Shown piece after piece: positions 9,242 to 17,271 of a stretch of DNA of 64,000 bases. Under the pieces are notes generated by a model. It searched no databases. It saw nothing but the letters and a program-made list of their open reading frames with translations, and had not been told where the DNA came from. Both the position numbers and the translations under genes were made by a program. Source of the DNA: Notoacmeibacter marinus (GTDB lineage Bacteria; Pseudomonadota; Alphaproteobacteria; Rhizobiales; Rhizobiaceae); NCBI RefSeq assembly GCF_002238045.1, contig NZ_NBYO01000001.1, forward strand, positions 930,001 through 994,000, given 5' to 3'. The first letter of the stretch is position 1. The number at the start of each line of letters is the position of its first letter.

Positions 9242-10285
9242 ATGCTGAGACGTGAACTCATGAAACTGGCCTGTGCCACGGGCCTGGCTTTCGGGACCGG
9301 TGGCCTTGCACTGGCGCAGGACGCACCGGCACCGTTCGATAATCCGCAGGACGTGACGATCGCGCTTGTCCGCTATCTGTCGACTGGCGATTTCTTCCAG
9401 GCTTATCTGTCCGGGGTCGAGGAACAGGCCAAGGCGCTTGGCGTCGAGCTGCGCGTTCTCGACAGCCGCCAGGACGCCGCTCTTCAGGCCGATATGGTCG
9501 ACCAGGCCATCGCGCTCGGCGTGGACGGCATCATCATCCAGCACGGGCTGACGGAGTCCATGAAGGCCGCTGCACAGCGCGCGGTCGATGCGGATATCGA
9601 CGTGGTCGCCTTCGACGTCGACGTCGAAAACGACTCGATCCCGCAGATCGAGCAATCCGATTATCTTCTTGGCAAGTTGGCCCTTGAGCAGGCCATCAAG
9701 GATAATGGCGATTCCTTTACCGCCGGATATGTCTATGTGCCCGGTATCGCGCCGCTCGATCGCCGTGACGTCGCCTGGGAAGAGGTCAAGAAGGCCAATC
9801 CGGGCATCACCGAAGCGGCCACGTTCGGCACGCTCGACAACCCGATCGCAAACTCGGTCGCCAATCAGGCCCGTTCGGTGATGCAGGCCAATCCCAACAT
9901 CAATGTCGTGTTTGCGCCATATGACGAATTCGCCAAGGGCGTGAAGATCGCCGTCGACGAAGCCGGTCTGAACCAGGACATCGACATCTACTCCGCCGAC
10001 GTCTCCACAGCCGACATTTCGGCAATGCGCGAGCCGGATTCCGCCTGGGTTGCGACTGTCGCGACGAACCCGGCCGTCGTCGGCCGCGTATCGGTGCGGG
10101 CACTGGCGCTTCTGATGGCGGGTGAGAATGTGGGCGAACAGGTCGTCGTGCCGCCGACGCTGATCACGCAGGATTTTCTCAATGAGAACGATATCAAGAA
10201 CATGGACGATCTGAGCGCCAAGATGCCGCAATTCGCCAATGCGGATGTCGCTACAGCCGAGTGGATACCAGTCCCTGGCAAGTGA
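9242..10285 (+). CDS. sugar ABC importer substrate-binding protein (RbsB type)
   Basis: A 347-residue periplasmic binding protein of the LacI/RbsB-like family. The N-terminus MLRRELMKLACATGLAF followed by a small-residue stretch ending LALAQD is a signal peptide. The mature part shows LQADMVDQAIALGVDGIIIQ near 80 and the two-lobe pattern of sugar-binding proteins. The start follows AAAAGGGAGGAAACC. It is the last gene of the importer operon and is followed by a hairpin terminator. Context (mtnK-mtnA-aldolase) suggests a 5-modified ribose as ligand. Confidence 0.9.
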   Translation: MLRRELMKLACATGLAFGTGGLALAQDAPAPFDNPQDVTIALVRYLSTGDFFQAYLSGVEEQAKALGVELRVLDSRQDAALQADMVDQAIALGVDGIIIQHGLTESMKAAAQRAVDADIDVVAFDVDVENDSIPQIEQSDYLLGKLALEQAIKDNGDSFTAGYVYVPGIAPLDRRDVAWEEVKKANPGITEAATFGTLDNPIANSVANQARSVMQANPNINVVFAPYDEFAKGVKIAVDEAGLNQDIDIYSADVSTADISAMREPDSAWVATVATNPAVVGRVSVRALALLMAGENVGEQVVVPPTLITQDFLNENDIKNMDDLSAKMPQFANADVATAEWIPVPGK

Positions 10286-10304
10286 TCCGGAACAAGGGCT
10301 AAAC

Positions 10305-10332
10305 GCGGCTCGCCTCGGGGCGGGCCGCTTCT
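10305..10332 (+). terminator. probable terminator of the importer operon
   Basis: GCGGCTCGCC (10305-10314), loop TCGG, and GGCGGGCCGC (10319-10328) form a ten-pair stem with one G-T pair, followed by TTCTC. It lies 20 bases after the binding-protein stop codon. Confidence 0.6.
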
Positions 10333-10489
10333 CAAGGAGGAATTGGCCCAGGTCCTCAAAGTCCATCGACCGGCGTGCCTGACCATAACGGAAAATCGAC
10401 CGAACGGCCGATACGAAAAGGACGCTGGAGCGCACCGGTTAGCGCCTAAAACCAAGACCGCAGGCACAATGATTTGATAGGGATGCCTG

Positions 10490-11247
10490 AACACTTAATT
10501 ATGAGGCTTGGCAGTTAATTTTGAGACTCGGCTTGGATTATGGCAGTTTATTTGAGACTGCGGCTCCCGACCTTGAGTGAATCTGAACCGCAATTGACTG
10601 GCGTTCGCCAAGTGTGCCGCGTTTTGGCAGGCATATCGAGCGGTTGATCGGCACTGAGATGGGACGACTGCACCTCTTGCCCGCACAACATTCAGCAATC
10701 CTTCCGCTATACATCTAACATCAACCACTACAAAGACCTTGCAGCGTATCGTGACGCCGCCCCTCGCGGCGAGAATCTGCTTGACGACGAAACAGAATAC
10801 AGCGTCGAGACTTGGGTCTCACCGTTGGAGCTGGCACGATCGCTTTTGATGCGGCGGATACCCCGTCCGCTCCCACGTGAAGTCGATTTCTGGCGCTTTC
10901 GGGTTTTCGGGGTCATCGTCCCCGAACTCAACACCATTCTCGAAAGAGAAACGTTGTTCCCCTACTCGCACAAATACCCAATGCTGCCGATTCACATTCG
11001 TCCGGCGCTACTGGCCAGCGTCGCCATTGTCACGCAAGCCGGGCCTGAGATGCTGCACATGCTTCAGAGTCACACATTCGGGGAAAACAGGAACCGGTTC
11101 ATCAAGGCAACCGACCCCTTAGTCTCTTCGGCTTTCGAATGGAGGCCGCCCAGACAGACGCAATTGATATGAGAAGTGCAATAAGCCGGATCTCAAAATT
11201 GAGTGCTAAACTTTGCAAAAACAGCCGAAATATTATAATTAACTGCT
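10490..11247. mobile_element. remnant bounded by multiple terminal repeats of IS21 type
   Basis: The left side has three imperfect copies of a roughly 22-base unit resembling GGCAGTTAATTTTGAGACTC (10490-10511, 10510-10531, 10542-10563). The right side has two copies in inverted orientation (11186-11208 and 11224-11247). Several inner repeats at both ends are a hallmark of IS21-family elements. No istA or istB reading frame is visible between them; the interior holds one unrecognised ORF. This may be a deleted or non-autonomous element. Assignment to IS21 rests on end architecture only. Confidence 0.45.
10648..11172 (+). CDS. unrecognised protein inside the terminal-repeat remnant
   Basis: A reading frame open from a TGA at 10645 to a stop at 11172, about 174 codons, with no ATG near its beginning; a TTG at 10825 would give 115 residues. 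The translation reads as a plausible soluble protein (for example SPLELARSLLMRRIPRPLP and FGVIVPELNTILERETLFPY) with a mixed charged/hydrophobic pattern. I do not recognise the family. It sits between inverted terminal repeats and is probably a passenger or a 5'-truncated gene. Confidence 0.35.
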   Translation, partial: SALRWDDCTSCPHNIQQSFRYTSNINHYKDLAAYRDAAPRGENLLDDETEYSVETWVSPLELARSLLMRRIPRPLPREVDFWRFRVFGVIVPELNTILERETLFPYSHKYPMLPIHIRPALLASVAIVTQAGPEMLHMLQSHTFGENRNRFIKATDPLVSSAFEWRPPRQTQLI

Positions 11248-11280
11248 AATTTACAACAGACAATCTTAAAGCGCGCCCAA

Positions 11281-11706
11281 GGAACAGCGAATGTCGCGTT
11301 ACTAGTTGCTCGGAAGATTCGATTTGCTGTGTTGCTCTGCAACAACGACCGCAGCTCAAGCCACTATATCAACAAGCTGATGGATGTGATGAGGGACCTG
11401 CCCCGACCAGCCCAAGAGTCGATCACATTCGACCCAGGTTTCCATATCCTATTTGGTGCAAATTAGTATCCGGCATCGATACTGAGAGAGGTTGTTCTGC
11501 GACCTACAAGCAACCTGGCAAAATGGACCGGTCGAAAGCTTAAACAAACGAGCGTTTCGATACCTGCCACGCGACACGCGGTTCGCGGCGCCAATAAATC
11601 GCGATATCAAGGCGTTCTGCGACCGCCTGAATGGCTCACCTAGAAAGGGCCGCGGGTGGCGCTTCTCAACTGAAGCCTTCAGAAAGGAGATAATGAAACT
11701 AAAATA
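11281..11706 (+). pseudogene. IS30-family transposase remnant
   Basis: Two frames together encode the C-terminal half of an IS30-family DDE transposase. Frame 1 from 11281 reads VARKIRF and then MRDLPRPAQESITFDPG, ending at a stop near 11466. The second frame, from 11492, continues with FCDLQATWQNGPVESLNKR and IKAFCDRLNGSPRKGRGWR, ending at 11706. The frame change, the premature stop and the missing N-terminus show it is dead. FCD...NGPVESLN and DRLN..PRKG are classic IS30 signatures. Confidence 0.8.
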
Positions 11707-11904
11707 GCGCAAACCGCCGCAGTTACCTTTGAGCCGCCGGCCGCGGTAGAAGGCAATGGGGCATCGACAGCATTGGAGGTGCCGCTCTTGCGGACCTATT
11801 TTGCCCTGCGCGGGATGGCCTGACAGAGACCACCTCCTCACCGACTTCCCAACCCAAAACCTCCGCAATTAAATAAATAAATTGATCTAGTAGGTTATTC
11901 TTCT

Positions 11905-13179
11905 CTACAATAGACTTACAGGAAATAAAACGATCGCATCAGAAATTGTTATCAGCAGCACCGCAAACAGCATCAATATCAAAAACGGCAAAACGCCCAT
12001 GGCCACATCTCGCATCGACGCACCGCCCACTGATTGGATCACGAAAAGATTAAGCCCGACCGGGGGCGTTATGAGTGCGCATTCGATCATGATCACGAAA
12101 AAAATGCCGAACCAGATGACATCGATGCCCAGAACCGCCAGCGACCCGGCAAGAACCGGCACCATGATCAGCATCATGGACAGCGCCTCCAGGAACAATC
12201 CGACGACCAGCAAAACCAGGGCGATGACGAAAATGAACGCCAATGGCTCATGCACATTTGTCGAAATCAGTTCGCTGATGTTCTGCGGCACGCGCCACAA
12301 TGCGATCGCCTTGCCAAAAACCTTGGCGCCCGCAACGATGAGCAGGATCGATACCGACGTCACCATGGCCCGGTAGATCGCCGCCTTGAACCCCGGCCAG
12401 GTTATGCTGCGAAGCACAACGGTCGTCACAAAAATTGCACCCGCAAAACCAATTGCAGCCGCTTCGGTCGGCGTGAACCAACCGCGATAGATCCCGGCCA
12501 GCACAAACAACGCAAGAGCCGCGGTTGGCCCGGCCCGGAGCGTTGCCGATTTTCGGATGGCCCAACCGGCGGGTTCGGATGGTTCGTATTCCTGGGAGCG
12601 AAGAGCATAGACGACGGAGTAGAGAATAAAGAGACCGACGATCAACAACCCTGGCCCAATCCCGGCGGTGAACAGTTTGAGGACAGAGCTTTCCGTAATC
12701 ACACCGTAGATGATCAAAACAATGGACGGCGGGATCAGGATCCCCAGGGTGCCGCCCGCAGCCAGCAGACCGAGAACGAACCGGCGTGGATATCCCCTCT
12801 CGATCATCTCCGGGATGGCCACTGTCCCAACGGTCGCGGCTGTGGCGACGGATGATCCAGAAATCGCCGCAAAGATCGCGCAGCTGATCACAGTCGCCAC
12901 CGCCAGACCACCCGGCCAATGCCCCACCCAGGCTTGCACGGCCGCGAACAGGTCCTGTCCGACTTTGCCTTCCAATAGGATGTTCGACATCAGCAAAAAC
13001 AAGGGGACCGCCAGCAACACAAAAGAATCCATCGAGGAAAAAAGCCCCAATGGCGCAAGCGTTATGGAGAAATCACCGACGACGAGAAGAATAAGGCCGA
13101 AACCCAAAAGGGCGAACGCGACCGGAATTCCGCATAACAACAGCGTCAACAGACCTGTCACGATGAATAGCGTGGTCAT
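11905..13179 (-). CDS. dctM: TRAP transporter large permease (DctM)
   Basis: A 424-residue DctM-family membrane subunit with about 12 hydrophobic helices. Motifs are IFAAISGSSVATAATVG near 91, GTLGILIPPSIVLIIYGVI near 137, FTPTEAAAIG near 252 and ALITPPVGLNLFVI near 369. The ATG at 13179 is chosen because a longer frame would add a 39-residue non-homologous tail overlapping dctQ; this start leaves one base between dctQ and dctM. It is the third gene of dctP-dctQ-dctM, whose promoter carries a TGTCGGACA site. The substrate is unknown, presumably a carboxylate. Confidence 0.93.
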   Translation of the reverse strand: MTTLFIVTGLLTLLLCGIPVAFALLGFGLILLVVGDFSITLAPLGLFSSMDSFVLLAVPLFLLMSNILLEGKVGQDLFAAVQAWVGHWPGGLAVATVISCAIFAAISGSSVATAATVGTVAIPEMIERGYPRRFVLGLLAAGGTLGILIPPSIVLIIYGVITESSVLKLFTAGIGPGLLIVGLFILYSVVYALRSQEYEPSEPAGWAIRKSATLRAGPTAALALFVLAGIYRGWFTPTEAAAIGFAGAIFVTTVVLRSITWPGFKAAIYRAMVTSVSILLIVAGAKVFGKAIALWRVPQNISELISTNVHEPLAFIFVIALVLLVVGLFLEALSMMLIMVPVLAGSLAVLGIDVIWFGIFFVIMIECALITPPVGLNLFVIQSVGGASMRDVAMGVLPFLILMLFAVLLITISDAIVLFPVSLL

Positions 13180-13180
13180 T

Positions 13181-13678
13181 TCAACCGTCCGGAAGATTGG
13201 ATTTTTGGGACAAGGCGTCGTCAGCGAGACATTTGACGCACTCCGCGCCTGTACGAAGAACGACAAGACCCATCGCGACCGGCAACGCCATATCAAATGG
13301 CCATGAGGGCATATCCAACATGCTGCCGGTGGTCTTGCCGCTCGTCAAAGCCGAAACGACCAAGGGGATCGACGCGTAAACGATCACGCCGGCGCAAATC
13401 ATCACGAACCCCAGAGAGACCAGATAGAGAAGCTTTCGTTTTTGCCGCCCCAAATTATCGGTCAGGATGGTTACCTTGATATGATCACCGTCCTTGAAGA
13501 GATACGCCGCGCCGCCAAAAACCGACCACACGAACAAAAGCCGCGCCACTTCTTCGACCCAAATCGTTGGCGCATTGAAAAAATACCGGGCAATTACTTC
13601 GATCACCAATATCACGCCCAAGACAAAGAATGCCCACATCGCGCAGTAGGCGACCCAACGGTCCAGCTTGGAAAGCAT
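13181..13678 (-). CDS. dctQ: TRAP transporter small permease (DctQ)
   Basis: A 165-residue four-helix DctQ-type subunit with the motif IARYFFNAPTIWVEEVARLLFVW near its second helix, shown here only by its key RYFFN and WVEE elements. It couples the binding protein to the large permease. It follows a hairpin after dctP and abuts dctM. Length and topology are normal. Confidence 0.9.
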   Translation of the reverse strand: MLSKLDRWVAYCAMWAFFVLGVILVIEVIARYFFNAPTIWVEEVARLLFVWSVFGGAAYLFKDGDHIKVTILTDNLGRQKRKLLYLVSLGFVMICAGVIVYASIPLVVSALTSGKTTGSMLDMPSWPFDMALPVAMGLVVLRTGAECVKCLADDALSQKSNLPDG

Positions 13679-13708
13679 TTCGACGACCCTCCCCCGGGTA
13701 CTCGCCCT

Positions 13709-13728
13709 GACGGTGGTATTCCACCGTC
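13709..13728 (-). promoter_or_regulatory. intercistronic hairpin between dctP and dctQ
   Basis: GACGGTGG (13709-13716) and CCACCGTC (13721-13728) form a perfect eight-pair stem with a four-base loop. It lies between the stop of dctP and the start of dctQ and has no U-tract in the direction of transcription. Such hairpins commonly stabilise the binding-protein mRNA or reduce downstream expression; that role is inferred. Confidence 0.5.
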
Positions 13729-13739
13729 CCGAAGCGGTC

Positions 13740-14750
13740 TCACTTCAGCGCTTGTGCCGCTGCGAGAACTTTTCCTCCGAGATCGCCTAAACGCGAGGCC
13801 CAATCTGAGATGACCGGGTTCGATGCCTCTCGCCACGCTGCAAGATCATCTTCCGTGGGTTGATAGACGCTCATGCTGTGGGATTCGGCGTCGGCGAGGA
13901 TGTCTCTGTGCAAAGCGGAAGCGGCTCTGCGCATCTCATTTTCTGCTACGCGTGCTGCCGCGGAAATCTTCTCCCGCTGTTCGTTGGTCAAACTTTGCCA
14001 AAAGGCTTCGTTTATCACGACGACGAATTCGACATTTGCATGGTTCGTCAATGTGACGTGATCCATGACTTCCCAGAGAGAACGGGAGCGAATCGAACCG
14101 ATGCCCGTCATGCCGACATCTACGGTGCCCCGCTGATATGCCAGAAACTGCTCGGATCCGGAGATGACGGTTGGCACACCACCGACCTGAGCGATCCAAG
14201 TTCCGAGGGTCTTTCCGAAAACGCGAACCTTTTTGCCCACAATGTCACTGGGTCGAACAATGGGCGCATCATTTGACAAGAGCACAACAGGACCGTTCGT
14301 TTGCCACCAAAGCACGCGGGAGCCTGTTTCCAGAATCGCGTCGTCCAGAAGTTGGCGAACCGCCCCTCCCGGACTAACCGCCGTTGCCTGTTTCTCTTCC
14401 GTCTCAAAGAGAAAAGGCATATAAAATACGTCGACTGCCGGAATTTGCCCTCCGTAGGTAGTCAACGACGCAATCCCCATTTCCACCGCGCCTCGTCCAA
14501 TAGCTTCCGGGACTTCTTTATCCCGAAAGAGCTGCGCGGAGTCGTAAATCTCCACGTCAATGTCAGACGTCTTTTCAAGCTCTTTCTGAAACACAAGCAG
14601 ATTTTGGCCAAAGTTGCTTTTCAGTGGCGTCTGCATCGTGATCCGGAGCGTCGTGTCGGCTTTCGCGACAGAGGCCGCAGCCAGGACCATCGCACTGATG
14701 CGCAGGACTCGGCCCAAACGCGCAGCCCGCACCAAACTTGTAAGTTTCAT
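13740..14750 (-). CDS. dctP: TRAP transporter substrate-binding protein (DctP)
   Basis: A 336-residue DctP-family periplasmic binding protein. The signal peptide is visible (MKLTSLVRAARLGRVL, hydrophobic core, cleavage near SVAKA/D). The mature protein has the DctP pattern: SAQLFRDKEVPEAIGRGAVEMG near 80, KKVRVFG and the conserved arginine region near 170, and YQRGTVDVGMTG near 205. The ATG at 14750 follows GGAGGAGAG. It is divergent from the gene at 14900, with the perfect palindrome AGTGTC-G-GACACT between them. Confidence 0.92.
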   Translation of the reverse strand: MKLTSLVRAARLGRVLRISAMVLAAASVAKADTTLRITMQTPLKSNFGQNLLVFQKELEKTSDIDVEIYDSAQLFRDKEVPEAIGRGAVEMGIASLTTYGGQIPAVDVFYMPFLFETEEKQATAVSPGGAVRQLLDDAILETGSRVLWWQTNGPVVLLSNDAPIVRPSDIVGKKVRVFGKTLGTWIAQVGGVPTVISGSEQFLAYQRGTVDVGMTGIGSIRSRSLWEVMDHVTLTNHANVEFVVVINEAFWQSLTNEQREKISAAARVAENEMRRAASALHRDILADAESHSMSVYQPTEDDLAAWREASNPVISDWASRLGDLGGKVLAAAQALK

Positions 14751-14817
14751 CACATCTCTCCTCCTACGCGACATTTAAGACCGTCATTATCAACTTTAAT
14801 TGTCCGATCGCATCTTT

Positions 14818-14830
14818 AGTGTCGGACACT
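14818..14830. promoter_or_regulatory. GntR operator candidate, site 1
   Basis: AGTGTC-G-GACACT is a perfect 13-base palindrome containing the TGTCSGACA core, between the divergent dctP (14750) and the gene at 14900. A degenerate second copy, ATTGTCCGATC, lies at about 14799. Related sites precede four other units of the same island. Confidence 0.7.
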
Positions 14831-14899
14831 ATTGACTGGTGACGAGTGCGATGTCAACATCCTTTTGGAGAATGTATTCGCTGAACCAGGGGTCGAGCT

Positions 14900-15739
14900 G
14901 TGCCACCATCAAAGTCTAGAATTGCCGTCGGATATGACTTTCCGACCCATCACCCGCGCGCGGAGTTCATGGAACAAGCTGCGGGGCAATGCGACCCTTC
15001 GGTGAGCCTTGTCATGAATCCAGGTGGCCGAATTTTCCCCGGCGCCGAAACCATCGATGCTGTGCGGTCAAGCGAACTCGACCTGGGATGGGTAAACTTT
15101 GCGCACCTTGAATCTCTCGCAAAGGATCTTGCTGCAATTCATGCGCCCTTCACCTTGTCAGACGACTCCATGCGTACAACCGAGCGACGTCGTCAGTATC
15201 TCGATCGGATCAACGCACTATTGGACGGAACCGACCTGTGCATTTCGGCAGTGATGCGAGGAGCCGATCAAATCCTGTGTTCTGCGGAAAAGATCGACCC
15301 TTCCGGGGCGCGGTTCTCGGGATTGCCCATAAGGATACCGGGACCAGGTGTTTACGAAGACATCGTCAAAGCGCTTGGAGCCATACCCGTTGAGGCGTCC
15401 ATCGTAGCCGCATCGGATCTTGTTGGGTCCGGCAAAGCCCGCGGTGCAATTACCTCGCCCGGTGCTTGGCAAACACTATTCAGATATCATTTCCCGCATG
15501 TTTACCACATGAAGGGACTGATGATGATCACCTACGTATTGGTGTTGCGGCGGTCGGATGTCGATACGGATTGGGCGAAGGCCGCCAACGCTGCCTTCAC
15601 GCGTTGTGTGACCGAGAAATGGGACGAAATGCGAGTTCAGGATGAAGAGATCCTCGCTGCCATCGAAGCCTGTAATGCGTGGACATACGAGGCGATCGGA
15701 CCCACGGATCACGAACTTCAACGCCTGACGCGCGGATAA
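14900..15739 (+). CDS. TRAP-type binding-protein-like protein without signal peptide
   Basis: A 279-residue protein resembling DctP-family binding proteins (GAETIDAVRSSELDLGWVNFAHL near 48, GLPIRIPGPGVYEDIVKALGA near 143, and a late FPHVYHMKGLMMITYVLVL). It starts directly in the first beta strand (MPPSKSRIAVGYDFP) with no export signal. The GTG at 14900 follows AGGGG, and an in-frame TGA 18 bases upstream rules out a longer form. It is divergent from dctP across operator site 1. It may be a cytoplasmic ligand sensor or chaperone, or a binding protein that lost its signal. Function is not established. Confidence 0.6.
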   Translation: MPPSKSRIAVGYDFPTHHPRAEFMEQAAGQCDPSVSLVMNPGGRIFPGAETIDAVRSSELDLGWVNFAHLESLAKDLAAIHAPFTLSDDSMRTTERRRQYLDRINALLDGTDLCISAVMRGADQILCSAEKIDPSGARFSGLPIRIPGPGVYEDIVKALGAIPVEASIVAASDLVGSGKARGAITSPGAWQTLFRYHFPHVYHMKGLMMITYVLVLRRSDVDTDWAKAANAAFTRCVTEKWDEMRVQDEEILAAIEACNAWTYEAIGPTDHELQRLTRG

Positions 15740-16145
15740 CGAAACCCGTTCGGTCTTTCATTATCGCCTCTTCATTCCCGAACTGACTGCCATCCGGGAC
15801 GCATTCTATTTTTCCGAAAACGAGTCCCTTGGCAGCCCATTCTGCGAGTTCGAACAGATCTGCGTCCGTTTGCGACCCCGATTGCAGGATCGGGTCAACG
15901 CAAGCTTGCCGTGATGCAAGGCCATTGGTGGAATTCATCGGAGGCGGCGGCCCTATACCCGCCCCGCCTGCCACATCTCCTCTCAGCGCGTCCTGCAACA
16001 CTGGGCCACATCGTCGTTTCCGCGGGCGGTCGGTGTCTGACGATGCGCTTCCGCGCAAACCGGGTCACGGCCAGCGCGCTTCCAATCTTTGGTAATGCAG
16101 GCCGCAATTTCTATTGCCTCGGTCGACAAATGCATTTATCAATTT
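15740..16145. other. intergenic region without a supported gene
   Basis: About 400 bases. Short frames exist on both strands, but none has a recognisable domain, a ribosome-binding site and a plausible length together. The right end carries operator site 2 just before the kinase gene. Confidence 0.5.
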
Positions 16146-16159
16146 ACTGTCCGACAATA
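16146..16159. promoter_or_regulatory. GntR operator candidate, site 2
   Basis: ACTGTCCGACAATA contains the exact TGTCCGACA core at 16148-16156, ending 17 bases before the ATG of the kinase/acyl-CoA dehydrogenase operon. This close placement suits repression. Confidence 0.7.
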
Positions 16160-16173
16160 AATAAGGCACTTTA

Positions 16174-17259
16174 ATGCTCCAGCCGGGTCGAAACAGCAAT
16201 CCTGCGCAATTCAATTATCCGGGTCTCGATTTGGAGCGCCTCGCCGCGCATCTGAGCCGGCACGGCCTTACCCTGGACCGGTCAATCGATCCAAAGAGGT
16301 TCTCGGCGGGCTACGGCAACATGAATTTTTTGCTTCAGATTGAAGACAAACCGTTGGTGCTTCGGCGCCCTCCGCTCGGTCCGGTTCCGCGTGGTGCCAA
16401 CGATATGGCCCGCGAATACCGCATCCTCTCGGGACTTCATCCGGCGCTGCCGCTGGTCCCGAAAGGCGAACATTTCTGCGATGATCCATCGGTGATCGGG
16501 GCGCCATTCCTCTTGATGGAATACCGGCCCGGTCTCGTTATTGGGTCGGACATAAGCGCCGAAACACTCAACGGTTGGGGAGGCCAGGAGCCGATCGGTC
16601 TCGTCGTCGGTGCCCGGATCATCGACGTCCTGTCCCAGTTGCACGCAGTGGATCCCGACGCCTGTGGTCTTGGCACGCTGGGTCGGCCCGCTGACTTTGC
16701 GACGCGCACCCTGGACGGATGGCGCAAGCGGGCGCATCTGGTCTGGGACAGCACGGCGCCGGACGATCTGGTCGTTCTTCTGAGCTGGCTCTCGAACCAT
16801 CCGCCCGAGGCCGCCAACCCGCCGACGCTGATCCATAACGATTTCAAGCTCGACAACATCATCCTTGACCCCGAAACGCTGACCCCCCGCACCCTGATCG
16901 ACTGGGACATGGGTACCCTGGGCAACCCGCTTTACGATCTCGCTGTTCTGCTCAGCTACTGGACCGATGCAGCCGATCCCGAGCCCATGCATCAATTGCG
17001 CCAGATGCCCACCGCTCGCCACGGCTTTCCCTCCCGAGAAGACGCGGCGCGCCTCTATGCGCAGGCCAGTGGTCGCATCCTGAACGATTTCGCGTTCTAC
17101 CGAGTGCTGGCCACGCTGCGCATCGCGGTGGTTTTCCAGCAGCTTTATCGCCGCTTTGAACAAGGCGGCACAGACGATGCCGAATTCGCCCGCTTTGACG
17201 AACTCTCTCGCGGCTTGCTGCGCTTCGGCGTCCAAGTCGCGCGCGGACAGTATTACTGA
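16174..17259 (+). CDS. APH-fold acyl-CoA-pathway kinase (ACAD10/11 N-domain / LvaA-like)
   Basis: A 361-residue aminoglycoside-phosphotransferase-fold protein. It has a glycine-rich loop FSAGYGNMNFLL near 43, the catalytic HNDFKLDN with H221, D223 and N228, and the metal-binding IDWDMGTLG with D243. It is the subgroup found fused to or beside acyl-CoA dehydrogenases. In human ACAD10/ACAD11 and Pseudomonas putida LvaA, the kinase phosphorylates a 4-hydroxyacyl-CoA so that the paired dehydrogenase-fold enzyme can remove the phosphate. It precedes such a dehydrogenase by 12 bases. It is not an antibiotic-resistance gene by context. Substrate is unknown. Confidence 0.82.
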   Translation: MLQPGRNSNPAQFNYPGLDLERLAAHLSRHGLTLDRSIDPKRFSAGYGNMNFLLQIEDKPLVLRRPPLGPVPRGANDMAREYRILSGLHPALPLVPKGEHFCDDPSVIGAPFLLMEYRPGLVIGSDISAETLNGWGGQEPIGLVVGARIIDVLSQLHAVDPDACGLGTLGRPADFATRTLDGWRKRAHLVWDSTAPDDLVVLLSWLSNHPPEAANPPTLIHNDFKLDNIILDPETLTPRTLIDWDMGTLGNPLYDLAVLLSYWTDAADPEPMHQLRQMPTARHGFPSREDAARLYAQASGRILNDFAFYRVLATLRIAVVFQQLYRRFEQGGTDDAEFARFDELSRGLLRFGVQVARGQYY

Positions 17260-17271
17260 AGAGGACAGACT

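Noticed and set aside
16174-17259. Aminoglycoside resistance phosphotransferase
   Set aside because: The fold is APH-like, but the gene is embedded with an acyl-CoA dehydrogenase and ligase and fits the ACAD10/11-LvaA subgroup.
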